In this document: piece by piece, positions 28,601 to 43,600 of the stretch
How the letters are laid out: the number at the start of each line of letters is the position of its first letter
How positions within the stretch are numbered: the first letter of the stretch is position 1
Assembly (NCBI RefSeq): GCF_910592395.1
Contig: NC_088314.1
Location: forward strand, 4,090,001-4,154,000
DNA length: 64,000 nt
Reading direction: 5' to 3'
Source: Lineus longissimus
Taxonomy: Eukaryota > Nemertea > Pilidiophora > Heteronemertea > Lineidae
Program-made: the position numbers and the translations under genes
Notes under the pieces: model-generated
What the model saw: only the letters and a program-made list of their open reading frames with translations
Told to the model about the DNA's origin: nothing
The model's database searches: none

Positions 28601-31600
28601 TATCAACATGAAAAGATTCGTCAATCAAATTAAATCAAACATATCAATAGATAACTAAAATGTAATAACAATGAGAGTCGAGTAGGTCTGCAACATCGTA
28701 AATAACTTCAGCTGTGCCGCTTTCCCATGCTCACAAAGGGCTATATTAGAAGAAAAAAAACGATATCTAAAAACATTGATACAAAACTCAACTGCTTACA
28801 TTCACCAATTTTTACTTTGAATTGCCATTCAAAAATAATATCAAATTACATTATGCTATAAATCTCATCAGAATTGACACCATTGACACAAAAGTCCAAA
28901 TTAGTATTTATAAGAAATTCAATATTTCCGAACCGAAGATTGCCTTATCAAAAACAATTTGACATTTTTCAAATTTGTTTTGGCAGGATTACGATTCGAA
29001 ACAAATTAGGATTGTCACTTTGTTCACTTCCATTATCTGAATTGGAGTTTATTTGTAATGAAATTTCAGCGCATAATGTGAAGAGTTCGAGGTGATGTGG
29101 ACGGAAAAATTATAGAAGAGAAAAACTTCAATCATCGAGTATAAAAACACGGAGGTTTTGTCCACATCTTATCAATCTCTTGGCTACAGTCTAGAGGGTG
29201 TAAAGGCTAGACCCCTTTGTCAATATTCACATGAATTAGTCATGAGACAATCCGTTATGCAAGATAGCCAAGGAAACACATATATCTTCATGAAAACGAA
29301 GAAAAAACAAGGAAGTACAATCGCCTTTGTCGGCAAAGCTCGTAGCCAAATGTATGCAAACAATGGGAAGTAAAAAAAAAAAACAACCCGAAATCATTCT
29401 TTGTGCATCTTGTGACAGAGCATGGCTTCACCTTAACTGACTTTGTGCTGCTGGTTTCAACAAGAATATAAACAGAGTATAAAAACACAAAGGTTTTGTC
29501 CACATCTTATCAATCTCTTGGCTACAGTCTAGAGGGTGTAAAGGCCAGATCCCTTTGTCAATATTCACATGAATTAGTCATGAGACAATCCGTTATGCAA
29601 GATAGCCAAGGAAACACATACATCTTCATGAAAAAGAAGAAAAAACAAGGAAGTACAATCGCGCTTTGTCGGCAAAGCTCGTAGCCATATGTATGCAAAC
29701 AATGGGAAGTAAAAAAAAAACAACCCGAAATCATTCTTTGTGCATCTTGTGACAGAGCATGGCTTCACCTTAACTGACTTTGTGCTGCTGGTTTCAACAA
29801 GAATATAAACAGAGTATAAAAACACAAAGGTTTTGTCCACATCTTATCAATCTCTTGGCTACAGTCTAGAGGGTGAAAAGGCCAGATCCCTTTGTCAATA
29901 TTCACATGAATTAGTCATGAGACAATCCGTTATGCAAGATAGCCAAGGAAACACATACATCTTCATGAAAAAGAAGAAAAAACAAGGAAGTACAATCGCG
30001 CTTTGTCGGCAAAGCTCGTAGCCATATGTATGCAAACAATGGGAAGTAAAAAAAAACAACCCGAAATCATTCTTTGTGCATCTTGTGACAGAGCATGGCT
30101 TCACTTTAACTGACTTTGTGCTGCTGGTTTCAACAAGAAGATAAACAGAGAATGGCTGAAGAAACTAATATTATTGAATAAGAATTCAGGGATGAAAGAA
30201 TGGCTGAATACGAATACAGAGGTTGAGGGAATGGTTGAACATGCAAGGTGATAACTCAAAACCGCATTTGACTAGAAGAGAAGTTAAAACGAATCCTGAT
30301 ATACATGAACATATTTGAGTCTTGGGATACCAAACATAACCTTAACGAACTGGGGAGTGGGATTTGACCAGTTGGTGAACAAAGACAAAAACTAAGTGAC
30401 ATCACATGGTTTGTTTGGTTGGACTATACTTTCAGCTTTTCAATATCAAATTTGATCGATTCTCCGGATCCAAAGCCATCAAACTGCCTATCTTAGTGAC
30501 ACAAATATTTTTACATAACTTAGTCACCCGATGTGCCAGTTTCATTTTCACCTGGCGCGTTCAGACAAGTCAGACCAGATAATATTGGCATTACTGATCA
30601 CAATGTACTTCGGCAAACGCAGACAGACCAAATTAATTCAGACGTTTACCAATATCAGATTGCATGACGCGCACCGAGATTCCTCGACATTGATTCTCCG
30701 AAGATACAGGAAATAATTTGGCAGGTTTGCGCCAACACCTGATCTCTGCCTTTTGATGATAGATCAGGTGGCTTATTACTGCGATCACACAGCGTACGAT
30801 CAGGCGATCCTCTTTGGATTAGCTGTCTTCATACCGAAGGAAATTAAATGTGACTTTGTTTCTTGGGAGTTGGAACAGGAAAATGTCTCCTGGGGTCAAT
30901 CCTGCAATTTTTGGCAGTCTGATAGTGTTAGTCGAAGAATAAAGCGACTCTTTAGATTTTAACTTGCAATTTACAACACTTACAACCATTTTGTTCATAG
31001 TTTCCTCAAAATTTGTGATCATTTATCTAAACTTTATATTGTTTGAAGAAGAAAACGTCTCTTGTGAGTTGAAGTTACAATTTAAAGCACTAACAACCAG
31101 TCTATCATTCATTTTCCCTAACATTATTTGAACAATACGTACTTCTTGCTAGAAGTATAACGGATAAAATTCCTCTTGGAATTGAACGTGCAACTTTCAA
31201 ACTAATGAACAGTGAAATTTGAGCTTTCGAAGAAAATTGTTGAACTGATAGCTGATTAGTTACATGTATCTCACTCCACACTCCCGTGACTATGCTCTCA
31301 TCAAATATTATATCTCGTTCTATGGAGAATTCGGATCATCAGTTAGCCGTTTCAGGCCAGTTAAAGGTAAGTGATTATACGATCCTTTTGGAGAGTACCG
31401 TGAGGTAAAATTCATTTTTTAAATATAATCATCTCGTGTTCAGGTGATGGTTAAATGTTTTAGGACTTGAAAATCAAATCAGTTTATTCGGATTTTAAAA
31501 GTTACCAACGTTTGCCCAAAAACATTAAATTACATTGAATGAAGTTTTTTTTCAAGTTGCCACAATCCAAACACGGAACCTGTTATTGGTGCAAAAGAAA

Positions 31601-34600
31601 GAAGGAGTCTCAGACTTTCTTCTAAGAGTCGGAGAGTTCATCGAAAAATCTAAAACAAACACGACACAATTAAATAACTACACCATCACACCGAATCCCC
31701 TATTGGCCAAAACCGCATCCCTTCATTACTGGGAGACATTGTCGTGCCAGCTCGTACGCAGTTCAATTGTATTCCCACCAGGTAATCTCCTTGACATATT
31801 CTTTGCAACGAGAAAGATAGCATAACAAATCAATTTGTGATATTGGAGTAAACCGACGGGCAACTGTAACGCAATGATGAAGAAGTCTCTCTTCGCAAAA
31901 GTAGATTAAAGGTGTTGCGCAAGTTATACATCTTATAGAGATATCATGAAAAGGATGTTAAGCATTAGATTCTGCAAGGATGTCTTCTGAAGAGAGCTAA
32001 ATATCCAAATAGCAATCACTCAGTTCGGATATATCCAAACATGCAAAAATCATTATTTGAAAAAATCTGCTGGGACACGGAATTGACAATGCCAGAAGAT
32101 TGTCTAGAACACACCTACTGCTATATAAAAGCAGTTTTTCGAGTAGATAGGTTATATAGATAAGGCATTGACGTCATGATCGCAATTCCTGGGGTCTTAT
32201 TGCTAAGTTCAGGCATCGCTGACACGCAGACTGCGCTTAAAAGCACGGGGTAGTTAAATATGCTTCCAATAAGTATGCTAATGCACTGAATATGATTTCA
32301 ATAAAAACGAGGAAGGCTCGTACCTATTTTTCTAACTTTACACTGTACAGCCGGATATCAATTAGTATTGAAGAATAACTAAAGCTGGAGAGAGATTCCA
32401 AATACAGTGCTGGAGAATTTCTGAATTTAGACAGGTGCTGTAAATTAAGACCTTTTTTCTCATTATTTATGAGTCCAGATTCAGTAATCGAGAACGTCTG
32501 ATATTGGTCATATGTTACAAATTATGATTTTCTTTTTCTAAGTCGGTCCAAAATCAGTATTGAAGAATTACTGAATTTAAATATCGATTCCAAATTCAGT
32601 GATGGAGAATGTCTTAAATTGAACACTTGTCTCAAACTGTGATCCTTCTTTTCTAAGTTCGCCCAAATTCAGTAATGGAGAATGTCTGAATTAAGACAAG
32701 GGTCTAGAATTATGATGACTGAACACCACCAACCAAATACCAAACGCGAAAGATGAAGTAGTTAGAAAATCATTCCATTAAACACGCTGTCGTATTTGAG
32801 TCTATTATTATACATGATAGCAAGAAGTCATATTTTCCTAACTATCCCTGGCCTTTCTACATCAAACTTTGTCTGACAGGCAAAGGAACTGCTCAAGGCT
32901 TAAAGTCCCCTGTATCAAGATAATGAATCTTGATATGAAATAATTACGGCTTGCTGTACACTATTTATAACACCATAACTCGATAGAGGCGGAAATTTTC
33001 AAACTTGGCCTGTGGGGACGAGCCATGAACTGTAGTTGTTCCTTCCCGAGACTTCAAACAGTATGAAGATTCTGATGAGAAGATTGTATTTAATAAGGTT
33101 CCTTCTTCTTGTGTCGCTGGCCTCGGGACTTTGCTTCATCAATACATGACATGGTGGGGCCTTATTTTTCCCGATGGCATATCCATGGTAAGCACAGTGT
33201 CCTTGAGCTTACATGTGGACGGCGCCAAACTGAGACTGCAACTTCTTAATCATGGATTTTTATTCACTACTAACCCAATAGAAAACTTCATTAATAACCC
33301 AGCTAAAAATCAGCCTTGGGAAAACATCTTGGGTACCATGGTTTGTTGCTGTTGTGTTGCGTGGTCTGTTGCTGTTGCGCTGCGTCTGGCTAGAAAATTA
33401 GACAATGTAATAGCATAGCTGAACAGCCCTATGAACCTTGTTATAACTATTTTTGTCAGGCTTATTAACCTTTCGTATTGCTATGACCACATGGGTCCAT
33501 GTGAATATCATCTATCATATGCTTGATCGGTAGCGAAGGTCCTGGAATAACCCTTTCATGGAACTTGTCACGGTTCCCAATCGACACGACCGTATTGCAT
33601 AGCGAATACATTTCCGGTCACAATAAAGACCAGGGGCCGTATTTACAAAGCCCTCGCATCTTTGCGACCCCGCAAATCTATTGTTCACCTGCATACACCC
33701 TATTGTTCACTGACTGTCGGACAAAAGATTAGCGTGGTCGAAAAGTTGCGAGGGCTTTGTAAATATGGCCCATCTTCTGTGACTTGTGAAATTGGGGGGT
33801 GTAAGGCGGGGATTAAGTCAGACGATTCTATTGTTGTCCGAACTGCTACTTTCATTCGATTGGACACTGCGATTATTTCTCCGCATTGTGCTCGACTCCG
33901 ACATGCTTGACTTGTGACATGTGTTTAGTAACATTCTTGGAAATGATGGCATAAGTTTAGGCCTCCGACGTGGATGGCACGGTGGATTTCTAGAGGTTAC
34001 GAGAACGATTATCTAATTTGATCCCTAATATAACACTGCTCAGTTTTGGGCGCCAGGCATTCCGTCAACTGCTTGGCGGTCGTGCTTTTCAAGACTGTCC
34101 TAACCTAGCGAAAATACACATCATTTCGGCTTTGTATAAACTCTGATTTCTCATTTGATGACATTTCTTTATTTATCAACTTTATCGCCGATTCATCTGT
34201 ACCGTTCATACATTCAATGCACACCTATTTTTAACATTTGTGTTTTACATGTACTTGTTGAAACGATATATGAATCTATTTTGAGAGAATAAACGTCCTA
34301 CATACTGAAATCATCATGTCATTTTATAATGTGTCCCACAGTGTCAAACTCTTCTATGGTGTACATGTACACATACAACAGTTGACATGTTTTCAGGATT
34401 TAGCTTTCAGGCATCAGGGACTTCTGAGACTAAACTTTAGCAGCTCATAAAAGGTTTTACCAATAGCGTTATGTGCCTCGTAAAAAAATAGCTGAAGTCT
34501 ACGTACACCACTAATTCACATATGGCCCAACAAACAGTATATCATATGAGAGCATAGAGTTACCAGGTAGGCGTGTGTCACTTCCACTATTGAAGACCGT

Positions 34601-37600
34601 CATCTTTGACTCATCAAAGCGGGATTTTTTTCAATGATGGTCATGGTGTTGGGCATACATGTATTTTCAATTGCTGCATTTTTCTGATGTCAAAGCTTTC
34701 AACCACACAAAGAAATCCTTTGAAACTTCCACATGATTTCCCTGACATTTCACGACTTAGGAATATCTTACTCAAATGGCTTCGCTACATCATTTGACAT
34801 TATCTATTCCAAGACTGGGGGTATTTTGGCAGAAGTCGTTTTTATAACTAAGAGAAACTAAATATTGAGCCTGAAGACTTCAGGTGGACAGCTTTTCCGT
34901 CTTGAATGCGATAAGCATGCAGTGCTTCAGTATGAATAGTTTCGATGTTATCAATAATGGTTAGCCAGTACCAACGAGCAAACGATTTACTGCAACAATG
35001 AAGGACACGTCAAATGTTCACAAAAGAACATCATACCGATAGTTGATTTAGATACATTATCCGTCGCGTGTTGACGGCTTGGCATATATCAGTGAAGATC
35101 CAATCATGTTTGTTTATAGAGAAAGACACCGTCGCATGAGGATGGATAGGATTGTTCGCTTTAGTTGTCGAGACTACAAGGCAAAGCCACACAATCATGA
35201 TATTGAGGTTTTGGCCCAAGATTGCCTCAGCATTCACTTCCTCACTGGCCATTTTTACAGTTTTCCTCTAAATGACGAAGTAACCGCGCCCAGGCGACGC
35301 TCTTACATGTGAAGATAAGCGAAAACACACCAGGGTTGGGTTGTTCAAAAGAGGCTATGTTACTAATTTGACCTTTTGCGACTCAAAAGGCCTGCACTTC
35401 TTGATTTTCTTCCCCTATTCATGCATTTCATTTCCGTATTTATTTTAGGCGTAATTATAATCAGTGATAACAGAAATAACCATGACTCAAAATGATACTC
35501 AGAACATACCGAAGAGAAGACAACTGGAAAGGTTAAGGACATTTCAGTATGCGCGAAAGTGAAAAATATAGCTGATTTGTTACTATTTATTCTTTTCTGA
35601 CACCCATGTGTCATCTCTGGTCTTATGTTGAGGAAATGATCTGACTTACAGAAGTAATGACTAGCACTGATGGCAAATGGGTGAGGCGTGACTAAAAAAT
35701 TGCAACACTGGATCTGCAGATTATAGAGCAACACATCGGATAAAAACGCTAAAAGGTTTGTACGTGATGACAACAAGCTAAAATTGAGCATGAAATCTTT
35801 AATATCACATAAACCTTGTAAAAACTAAACTGCCATTTTATTTCTACAACTATTTTCTGAATCCTTCTTTAAGATATCTTCACCAGGCGAATCGACAGAT
35901 TTAAACAATTCTGTTAATAACAGCGACAGCGAAAAGGTCAACAGTTTGCATCACCAAAAAAACGTTCTTAAGTGATGCGAAGTAAGATAAACTTCCTCTT
36001 AAAAAATCAATTGTTAGTAGCACGAGTGCAGTTTTTAAATCGAGATAAATGAAAACAGCAAGAAATAATTGATATTTAGGAAGTGAGAAGCTATATTGCG
36101 GATTAATTCAAGAACATGAATACATGATGATATGAGAGACTATAAAAAAAACTTGTCACTTGACGAGAGAGGACAAATCGGATAGGAATATGAGACATCG
36201 TAAACAACTTCATTGAACTCGAGAGCACAGCAGGTGTCGAGCGAGAGACAATTGCCCTAGGGTCAATTGCCCGAGTAATTCCCGGTGGCATACCTTTAAC
36301 CCTATTTCTATCACGATAGCGGCAGCAAGCTCTTATCAAAGCACTGTCTAAATAACAAATTCTGTCCAAACCATCTCTCGTTGAGTTCACCTGGGGAGCT
36401 GGACAAACAAAATGTCGATTGATGAAGATTCAGCTATTGTTCACTATCGAGTATATGCGTGTTGTCGAATTTTATTCCACCATTCGAATGTCTCTTTGTC
36501 AACATCCGGTAAATGGTTTTTAGATATCTCACATGGGTGTCTCTGCATCAAGCATGTTTGTACTTCGATTTGCATGTCAATGTGCAAAGAATGTCAATTG
36601 CAAAACCCATTATCGGTGTTTGAAAGGAAGTGGCGCAGGTGGTGGATGCATATATACTCGAATAAATAGAAAACTTCATAAAGCAAGTTTATGGCAACAG
36701 CCTTGTAGGTCATGGTGGTACAAAATCCAGTAAATACAATTTGGCATTTATGTTTGGCATCTGAAACAACAGTGTGAAGAACAATGCCGCAAAATACCTA
36801 CTGACTGTACGAAAACAACTTGATATTCAAGATACGCTAGATTCGCCCTATTAAAAATGGAAATAGAAACACTTCAGTTATCAACCACATTCGAAATTTT
36901 CCCCGACATCGGTTAGGGGTAAAACTTCGGAAGAAATTCATCAAGCAGATTTCTGATAAGCACTAACACTATTTAGTATGAAAATGACATTGCCGAGTTA
37001 CAACACATTACTTTCTTATCTTGAAGATATATGGCTGCCTTGATCTCTTAGGAACCTGAAAGTCTTGGATGAAAATTTAAGACGTCACGTTTTCTATGAC
37101 GTTAATAGGAGATTGATAGGCCATTCATTTAAGACGACTTCCGACGAATATCAGTCCGATTTCTGATAGCCATAACAAAATCATGAATGGAAATGAGGTT
37201 GCGGTTGTACGACATGTTTTATTCTTATCTTGCCCGCCTGATCTTTATGGTAGGACTGGCGAAAATCAAATATTAAGATGAGCTTTGATAAAGCCAGGCT
37301 GTTGTGGTGCCTGCAATTGTTGCCACTTTTCACTTGATGTTTTTCAGGATATATGTCAAGATTTTTCACCGAATCCTTCAACGAACAGTGCATAAGAGGT
37401 CCAGACGTAGCGGAATATGTGAGCTGTGCATTGGGCAGAGTGTAAATGGAACCAAGTAGTATGAATAAGACACCATATGGCGGTTTTCAGTCTAATTGTT
37501 CTTGACTAACAGGCAACCGAAAATTTTTACCTAACCAAAACCATCTACATATAATTGAATTTTTTTAGATAACAGTCACCTCAGCTACCTCAAGTCTAGA

Positions 37601-40600
37601 CAAACATTGCAATGCATAGAACAATGGCTAGGCCCATAAAAGCCACATGTTACGAACTATTAATCTGATTTAGTAGACAGAAATTGATATTTCGTTGAAT
37701 ATTTTGGATTTCTCATGACAAAAGCGAACAAAAAGCCAATTAGGGGCCGTTCGTTTGGTACATGTAGGTACGCACAGTTCCTCGAGTTTTCAGTAATACC
37801 CGTAGAAAATGGTGGCGAACTTGATTGGACCAAGGCTCGGGAGTCACATCCTACATAACGGCATCTTCACAAAAACATTCCAGCTAAATTCCACCCAGTT
37901 AATACAACTCGGATTACCATAAATGTCCGTAAATGATGAATGTGCTAATGTCACCAAAACTTATCTGTGGCCCAAGTACCCCAGGGCTCCCGGTGGAATG
38001 GGAGATCATCATGTCCTCTCTATCGCCATTCAAAGAACGCTGCAGGAGCAAGCCTTACAATACGCGCACCATCATGGAGTATTGATCGATGAATCCAGCT
38101 CAGTTTTGCAGTGCTCAGAATAGTCTCCTATAATTGATTCATTGCAATCTGGATCTCGATTCAGCAGTCTCGTTTCTTCGAGCAGAGCCCTGATATGAGG
38201 TAGAGGCAATCTGACGGGAGGCGGGATGCAAATTTTGACAAAGGAATAACCGTCGTAACCATCGACCACATCTGTAGATCTTCATGTTTTATGTTCATGA
38301 TGCAATGTAAATTCGATTGTGGCTATTTGCGACTGTGAGCCCATTCTAATCTCCTGCCTGATGGTAAATGATCAAATATCCAATTCCTATTTTATTGAAA
38401 ACCCCAACCAATGTGTATAAATCTTCATCCAATCCAGATGTCCCCAAAGCCCCCATATGACCTGGAGGCCATGTAAGAGGAGGAAGTTACTGAGGAGGCA
38501 AACTTTGAAACGGGAAACACAAACCCAGAGATATAGGCAATGATGATTTTAATCCTTCTTATTTGAGGATCCAAGCGCGTATGGCCTCGCGACTTGTTGA
38601 TAGTGGTCATTGAAGGTCATTTCTGGGATAGCTATGCTACTTGGTAGTTTTTTGTCAAAGGCGAGACCAATTCATACCAATAACAAGAAAAGAGAATAAC
38701 CGCATGACCTATTGTTTATAATTTTCCAACAGCCACCACATGGATCTCTTCTCAGAAGAGGGACGACGCCATTTAACACATTCGACAAATTATTCAACCG
38801 CCCGCTGAGAAATACCATCTGCAATAGAAATGGCCATCCTTTCAATTAAATTCTGAGTGCAAAGCCAGATCCACTTGATGACTTCTAGTTTTGTGCCTTC
38901 CTTTGCAGCAGATGCTGTTCTCCCATTCTAGGAGTAGAGGCATTGTGACTAGACTTCAAAGTAGACGACTGACCACAGGGACATCAAAGTATAAACCAGA
39001 CATTGGGTCATCGGATGCTGCACAAAGCGTATTGGCATGATTGGTATTAGCTAGGTGATAGACCTATCGTCTCATCTTTACTAGACGAAGCAGGCTAATG
39101 GATTCCTGAGAAATGACCATTTGCATGGTTCAGTCTGTCTTGTCAAATGCAGCGACCTACATATTCTATGCAGTTCTTCATCATTTTGACTGACTTTGCT
39201 AAACGCATAGAGTACATCACTGTAACACATAATCAGAACCACTTTTAGCTGGCTAGTTCAGTCTTTTACCATGATTTCTGATGAGAGTATTTTCAAAAAA
39301 TAATTATGACTGAAGCAAAATGTTCCTCCAAAGGATTTAATTGACTGGACAAGTGAAATGGGCTTCTTCAATAATGCAATCGATCTCATGGCAGGCTCAA
39401 GTGGCCCTAAATGAACCACGTTGCCTCGCCTCCCACTTCAATGATCAGCTCACTCTTAAGGACGGCTTCGTCAGCATTATTACTCACCTCAAGGCTATAT
39501 GGGGCGAAGTGGACCACAGATAGCCGAGCAACTCATAAAAAAGATCAGCCTACGCCTCAAGCAATGATAGGGTGGCTTCATCAGCAAAACCTCATCTCAA
39601 GGCCATATGGGGTAAAATGGGCTAGAGATTGCCGAGTCTTCCACTTGAAAGGTCCGTCTATCCCTCAAGCTATGATAATGTGGCTTCATCAACAAAACCT
39701 CATCTCAATGACATATGGGGTAAAATGGGCTAGAGATTGCCGAACAAAACCTCATCTCAATGACATATGGGGTAAAATGGGCTAGATATTGCCAAACAAA
39801 ACCTCATCTCAATGACATATGGGGTAAAATGGGCTAGAGATTGCCGAACAAAACCTCATCTCAATGACATATGGGGTAAGATGGGCTAGAGATTGCCGAA
39901 CAAAACCTCATCTCAATGACATATGGGGTAAAATGGGCTAGGGATTGCCAAACAAAACCTCATCTCAATGACATATGGGGTAAAATGGGCTAGAGATTGT
40001 TGAGTCTTCCACTTGAAAGGTCCGTCTATCCCTCAAGCTATGATAGGCTGCCTTCATCAGTGAGCATAACCTTATTTTAAATGGGACGGAATGGCTGCAG
40101 ATCCCTGCGCCTCTCTCTTGAAAGGTCATTCAAAATCTGAAGCTTTTTCGAGACCATAGATAACAACCCTATTTTCAACCAAAGATCCGAACCCAACTAG
40201 AATTGCCAATCATTACCCCTGACCAAGAGACAAACTCCCTTAGCATTGGAACCAATCACAGTAATTCATTCCAAATCCCCTAGTACAGCCTGTCGAAATC
40301 CATCTCCACAAATTACTTTTGAATAGTACATTTGGCATTGTGGGCAATTTTCAATCTCGTCGTTAGGGGATGGTCATTTGCTAGATTAAATCTCGTGGAT
40401 GTTGGTATCATCATTGTCGTATTGCAAATAAGTCTAGATTTCGTTACAAATCGAACTTGAATGGGAATACAGGTGCTGCACATGCACACAAAATATTGTT
40501 TTATTGCTCTATTCCACCAATTCACCAATGAGAAAAATTAATTGATTGTTTCAATTACTTTTTCGAACTTGGGTCCAAAATGCATATAACATATCGAAAT

Positions 40601-43600
40601 ATTAACTTTTACAATCCACACAGCAAGTATTTAATGAAATTTAACAGAGGCTAGAGTACATATGTATATGTCTACATACATGTATTCTTGAGTCAACAGC
40701 TGGTGAAATAAATCCATCGTACTGTGCTCGCAAATATGTAATCAAGTCCTCGCGAGTGCAATAAAACAGCGTACAAACTCGTCAACATGCAATGTCGTCA
40801 TCATGTTTCTCTTTTATAAGCAATACGATTTCAATTCTTGAACGACATCATGTCCTGAGCAGACAAAACATGCAATAATCACACTAATGTACAAATTAGG
40901 CAAAATGAGATATCTCGTTCAAATCATATATTTCGTTGTGTGGGACACGTGATTCCTGGGTCTCACTTTTTTCGAATGAATGTTGATCGGAACTTGTTAC
41001 GACTAAAGATGGCAGCGTTCATTTCAATGCATTTGCAGCCAGTTTGAAAGTGACTCTGATTCCTGATCAAGATAACATGATGGAAAGGACGGAAATAATC
41101 TACCTAGTAGCACAGCCGTTGGAAATGCATCATCGCATTGTTGGGACTTCCTTTGAGATGTAGCATGATACGTGCATTCTGACTGGTCAATACCTAATCC
41201 GAAGCTCTAAATAATTGCTTGAGGAAAGTAACCGATGCAGATTTATCATATTGGTACGGGTCGATCTAACTCCCAAGATACCAAATGAATCGAAGGCATA
41301 GAAATACTCGACGTACACGTAGGGCAGACTGAACGAAATGTCTTATTTACACCACGACTGGGCGACGTGTCCTGGTCAGAGAATGTAATGCTATACAATA
41401 AATGTTATGGCTAGCCACTCACGAAAATCTTCTTATTGTGATGTCACACATGATACTGCAAAGAGAAATACCACTGAGAGCCCGTTAGCAATACCGCAAG
41501 TGTGATTTTGCTGCCATCTTGGCATTATGGAGTCATAACTTGATGGGCAGGGATAGAAAGTAAACGCGCAAGGGAAAAACCAAACTACAAAACCTCGTTA
41601 CTATTGATACAACATCAGGATGTCATGTCCCACATGATAATACAATCACAAAGACACTTCACTGAGGTCATTCGCCCCGGATGACTCTACAGACGTACAT
41701 ACGTCTAACCAATGATATACTGTACTAGTACTAGTATTCACCATGCCAATCATTCTGCGATGACACTAAAAATAGCACAGAGTTCATTTCCGCGGCAACC
41801 CTATAATTTGACGTTCCTGATTGCGAAGATTTTGCATGGAGATGGAGGGACATGAACGATGGTGGAATGCAGTAAAAACTTATGACAGTCAATAGCATGA
41901 TAGTTTCTTGTGACAAAATTTAAATTCACTTTTTTCCCAGATTGTATCCAGCAAATCAGAGGTGTGTGTTTTTTTCATCTATCATATAAAATTGGTGCCG
42001 AATACTCTGAACACAGAATTACTTGGTTTGGAGCAGAATATATATTGTGATTTTTTTGGGTTGATATGTAGAATCCCTATCGAAAAGAGCAGAATAGCGA
42101 AATCAATCACAGTCCTTTATAGATATATTGCAGATGGCAATGGCTCATTTATCTCAAAATGGGAAGAAGCACTTCAACATAACTATAATCAGACAGTAAC
42201 CTGAACGTCATTGGGCTGAAAATGTACTTTAGTTGGCTTCACCCTAACCTGATCAAAATCAGCCAAAAACTAACACAGAAACAGTACAGTTACCAACAAC
42301 CAAGCCAAATTTAGACACGGATGTTTCAGTATTGTCAGACTCCCTGAGGCTATTCATTTAAGCATAAATTAATACATTCGACTTGTGAGAGAGCCGCCCC
42401 GGGTTCTTTGATTCTACGATTGTTGCCTTGTTTTCCTCTATTGAACAAAGATTGAGCGACATATTTGTTGATAGAAGTGGATACCAAGAGCAAATATCAA
42501 AAGGGGCAAACCTTTATTAATTTTAACCCTTTATTTTTTCTGAGAACTAAAAGTAATGCAAATAAATCATACCGCTGAAGGTCGAGTGATTGTCTACTGT
42601 CATTTTTCTAATAATACGAAGGTTGGGCAATACTTATGTCTCCGACTTCTACTTCAACTTTGGGAGTATCTTATAATGTACTCGATTGAATTTAATTGAC
42701 GAACGTTTTCAGGTTCATATTTCACTTGCATCTTTACAATTATAGTAACATCCGAATCAGACCTGTGCATCGGGCGGATATAATGAAGTCGTATTCAAAG
42801 TCGTAGTGTTGTTTACGACTTCGTTATATCAGATTTATGCGCAGGTTCCATTTGCAATTCGAAATATTTTTGTAAAGTAGCAGGTGGAAGATCAGCATGA
42901 AAACGTTCGCCAGTCAAATTGAATCGAATATAACAAACACTGTGCCAGAAACATCTCGTAGGGAATGGTCACAGTATCCGGGAACGAGAACCAGTCTGGG
43001 TATGACAATAATGCAAGCAAAGACTGTCAATACGAGTATTACATGACAATGGGCTCTGGTGTTAAATTGCCAAGTGAACTGTTAAGACTGATTACTCAAA
43101 TGAGATATATAAATCAACTTTAGTTCGAATCGGAAATATACCAAAGTTGGAAGTAGATGCTTGTGTCAAAAACTAATTTCGTTGCCTCCGACACGACTAT
43201 TGCGCCGCTGGGTGTTCTAGTAAAGTCATTAAGAAGATTCGCTCAAAACATACATTCACCGATGGCCATCCCCATAAGAAATCTACAGAAAGGAATTTCA
43301 TCTCACTAGACAATATGGTAAAGTATTTGTAATAAATTGGCAAAACGATGTACTGTTCCTCGCCACGCTCCAGGCTTCAACTTTCTTTTGTCATGCGGTG
43401 TGGAAATATTGATTTGCGGACGAGTAATGTATCACGTAGGAGCCAGACCCTGATCAGGAAACCATCCATAGTTCTCGCATGACAACCGATTAACTGGCTA
43501 TTTAGTGATTTCCAGAATGTCCGGGGAGAGATTGAGAATATGCGATCACTGTGTCAGACACAGGGGACATGGTCGCAATGTCAAGATACAGATTAAAATG

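Noticed and set aside
35363-35791. 142-codon minus-strand frame
   Set aside because: No recognised motif, leucine/serine/phenylalanine-rich as expected from AT-rich DNA, no splice context, and deep in an intron.
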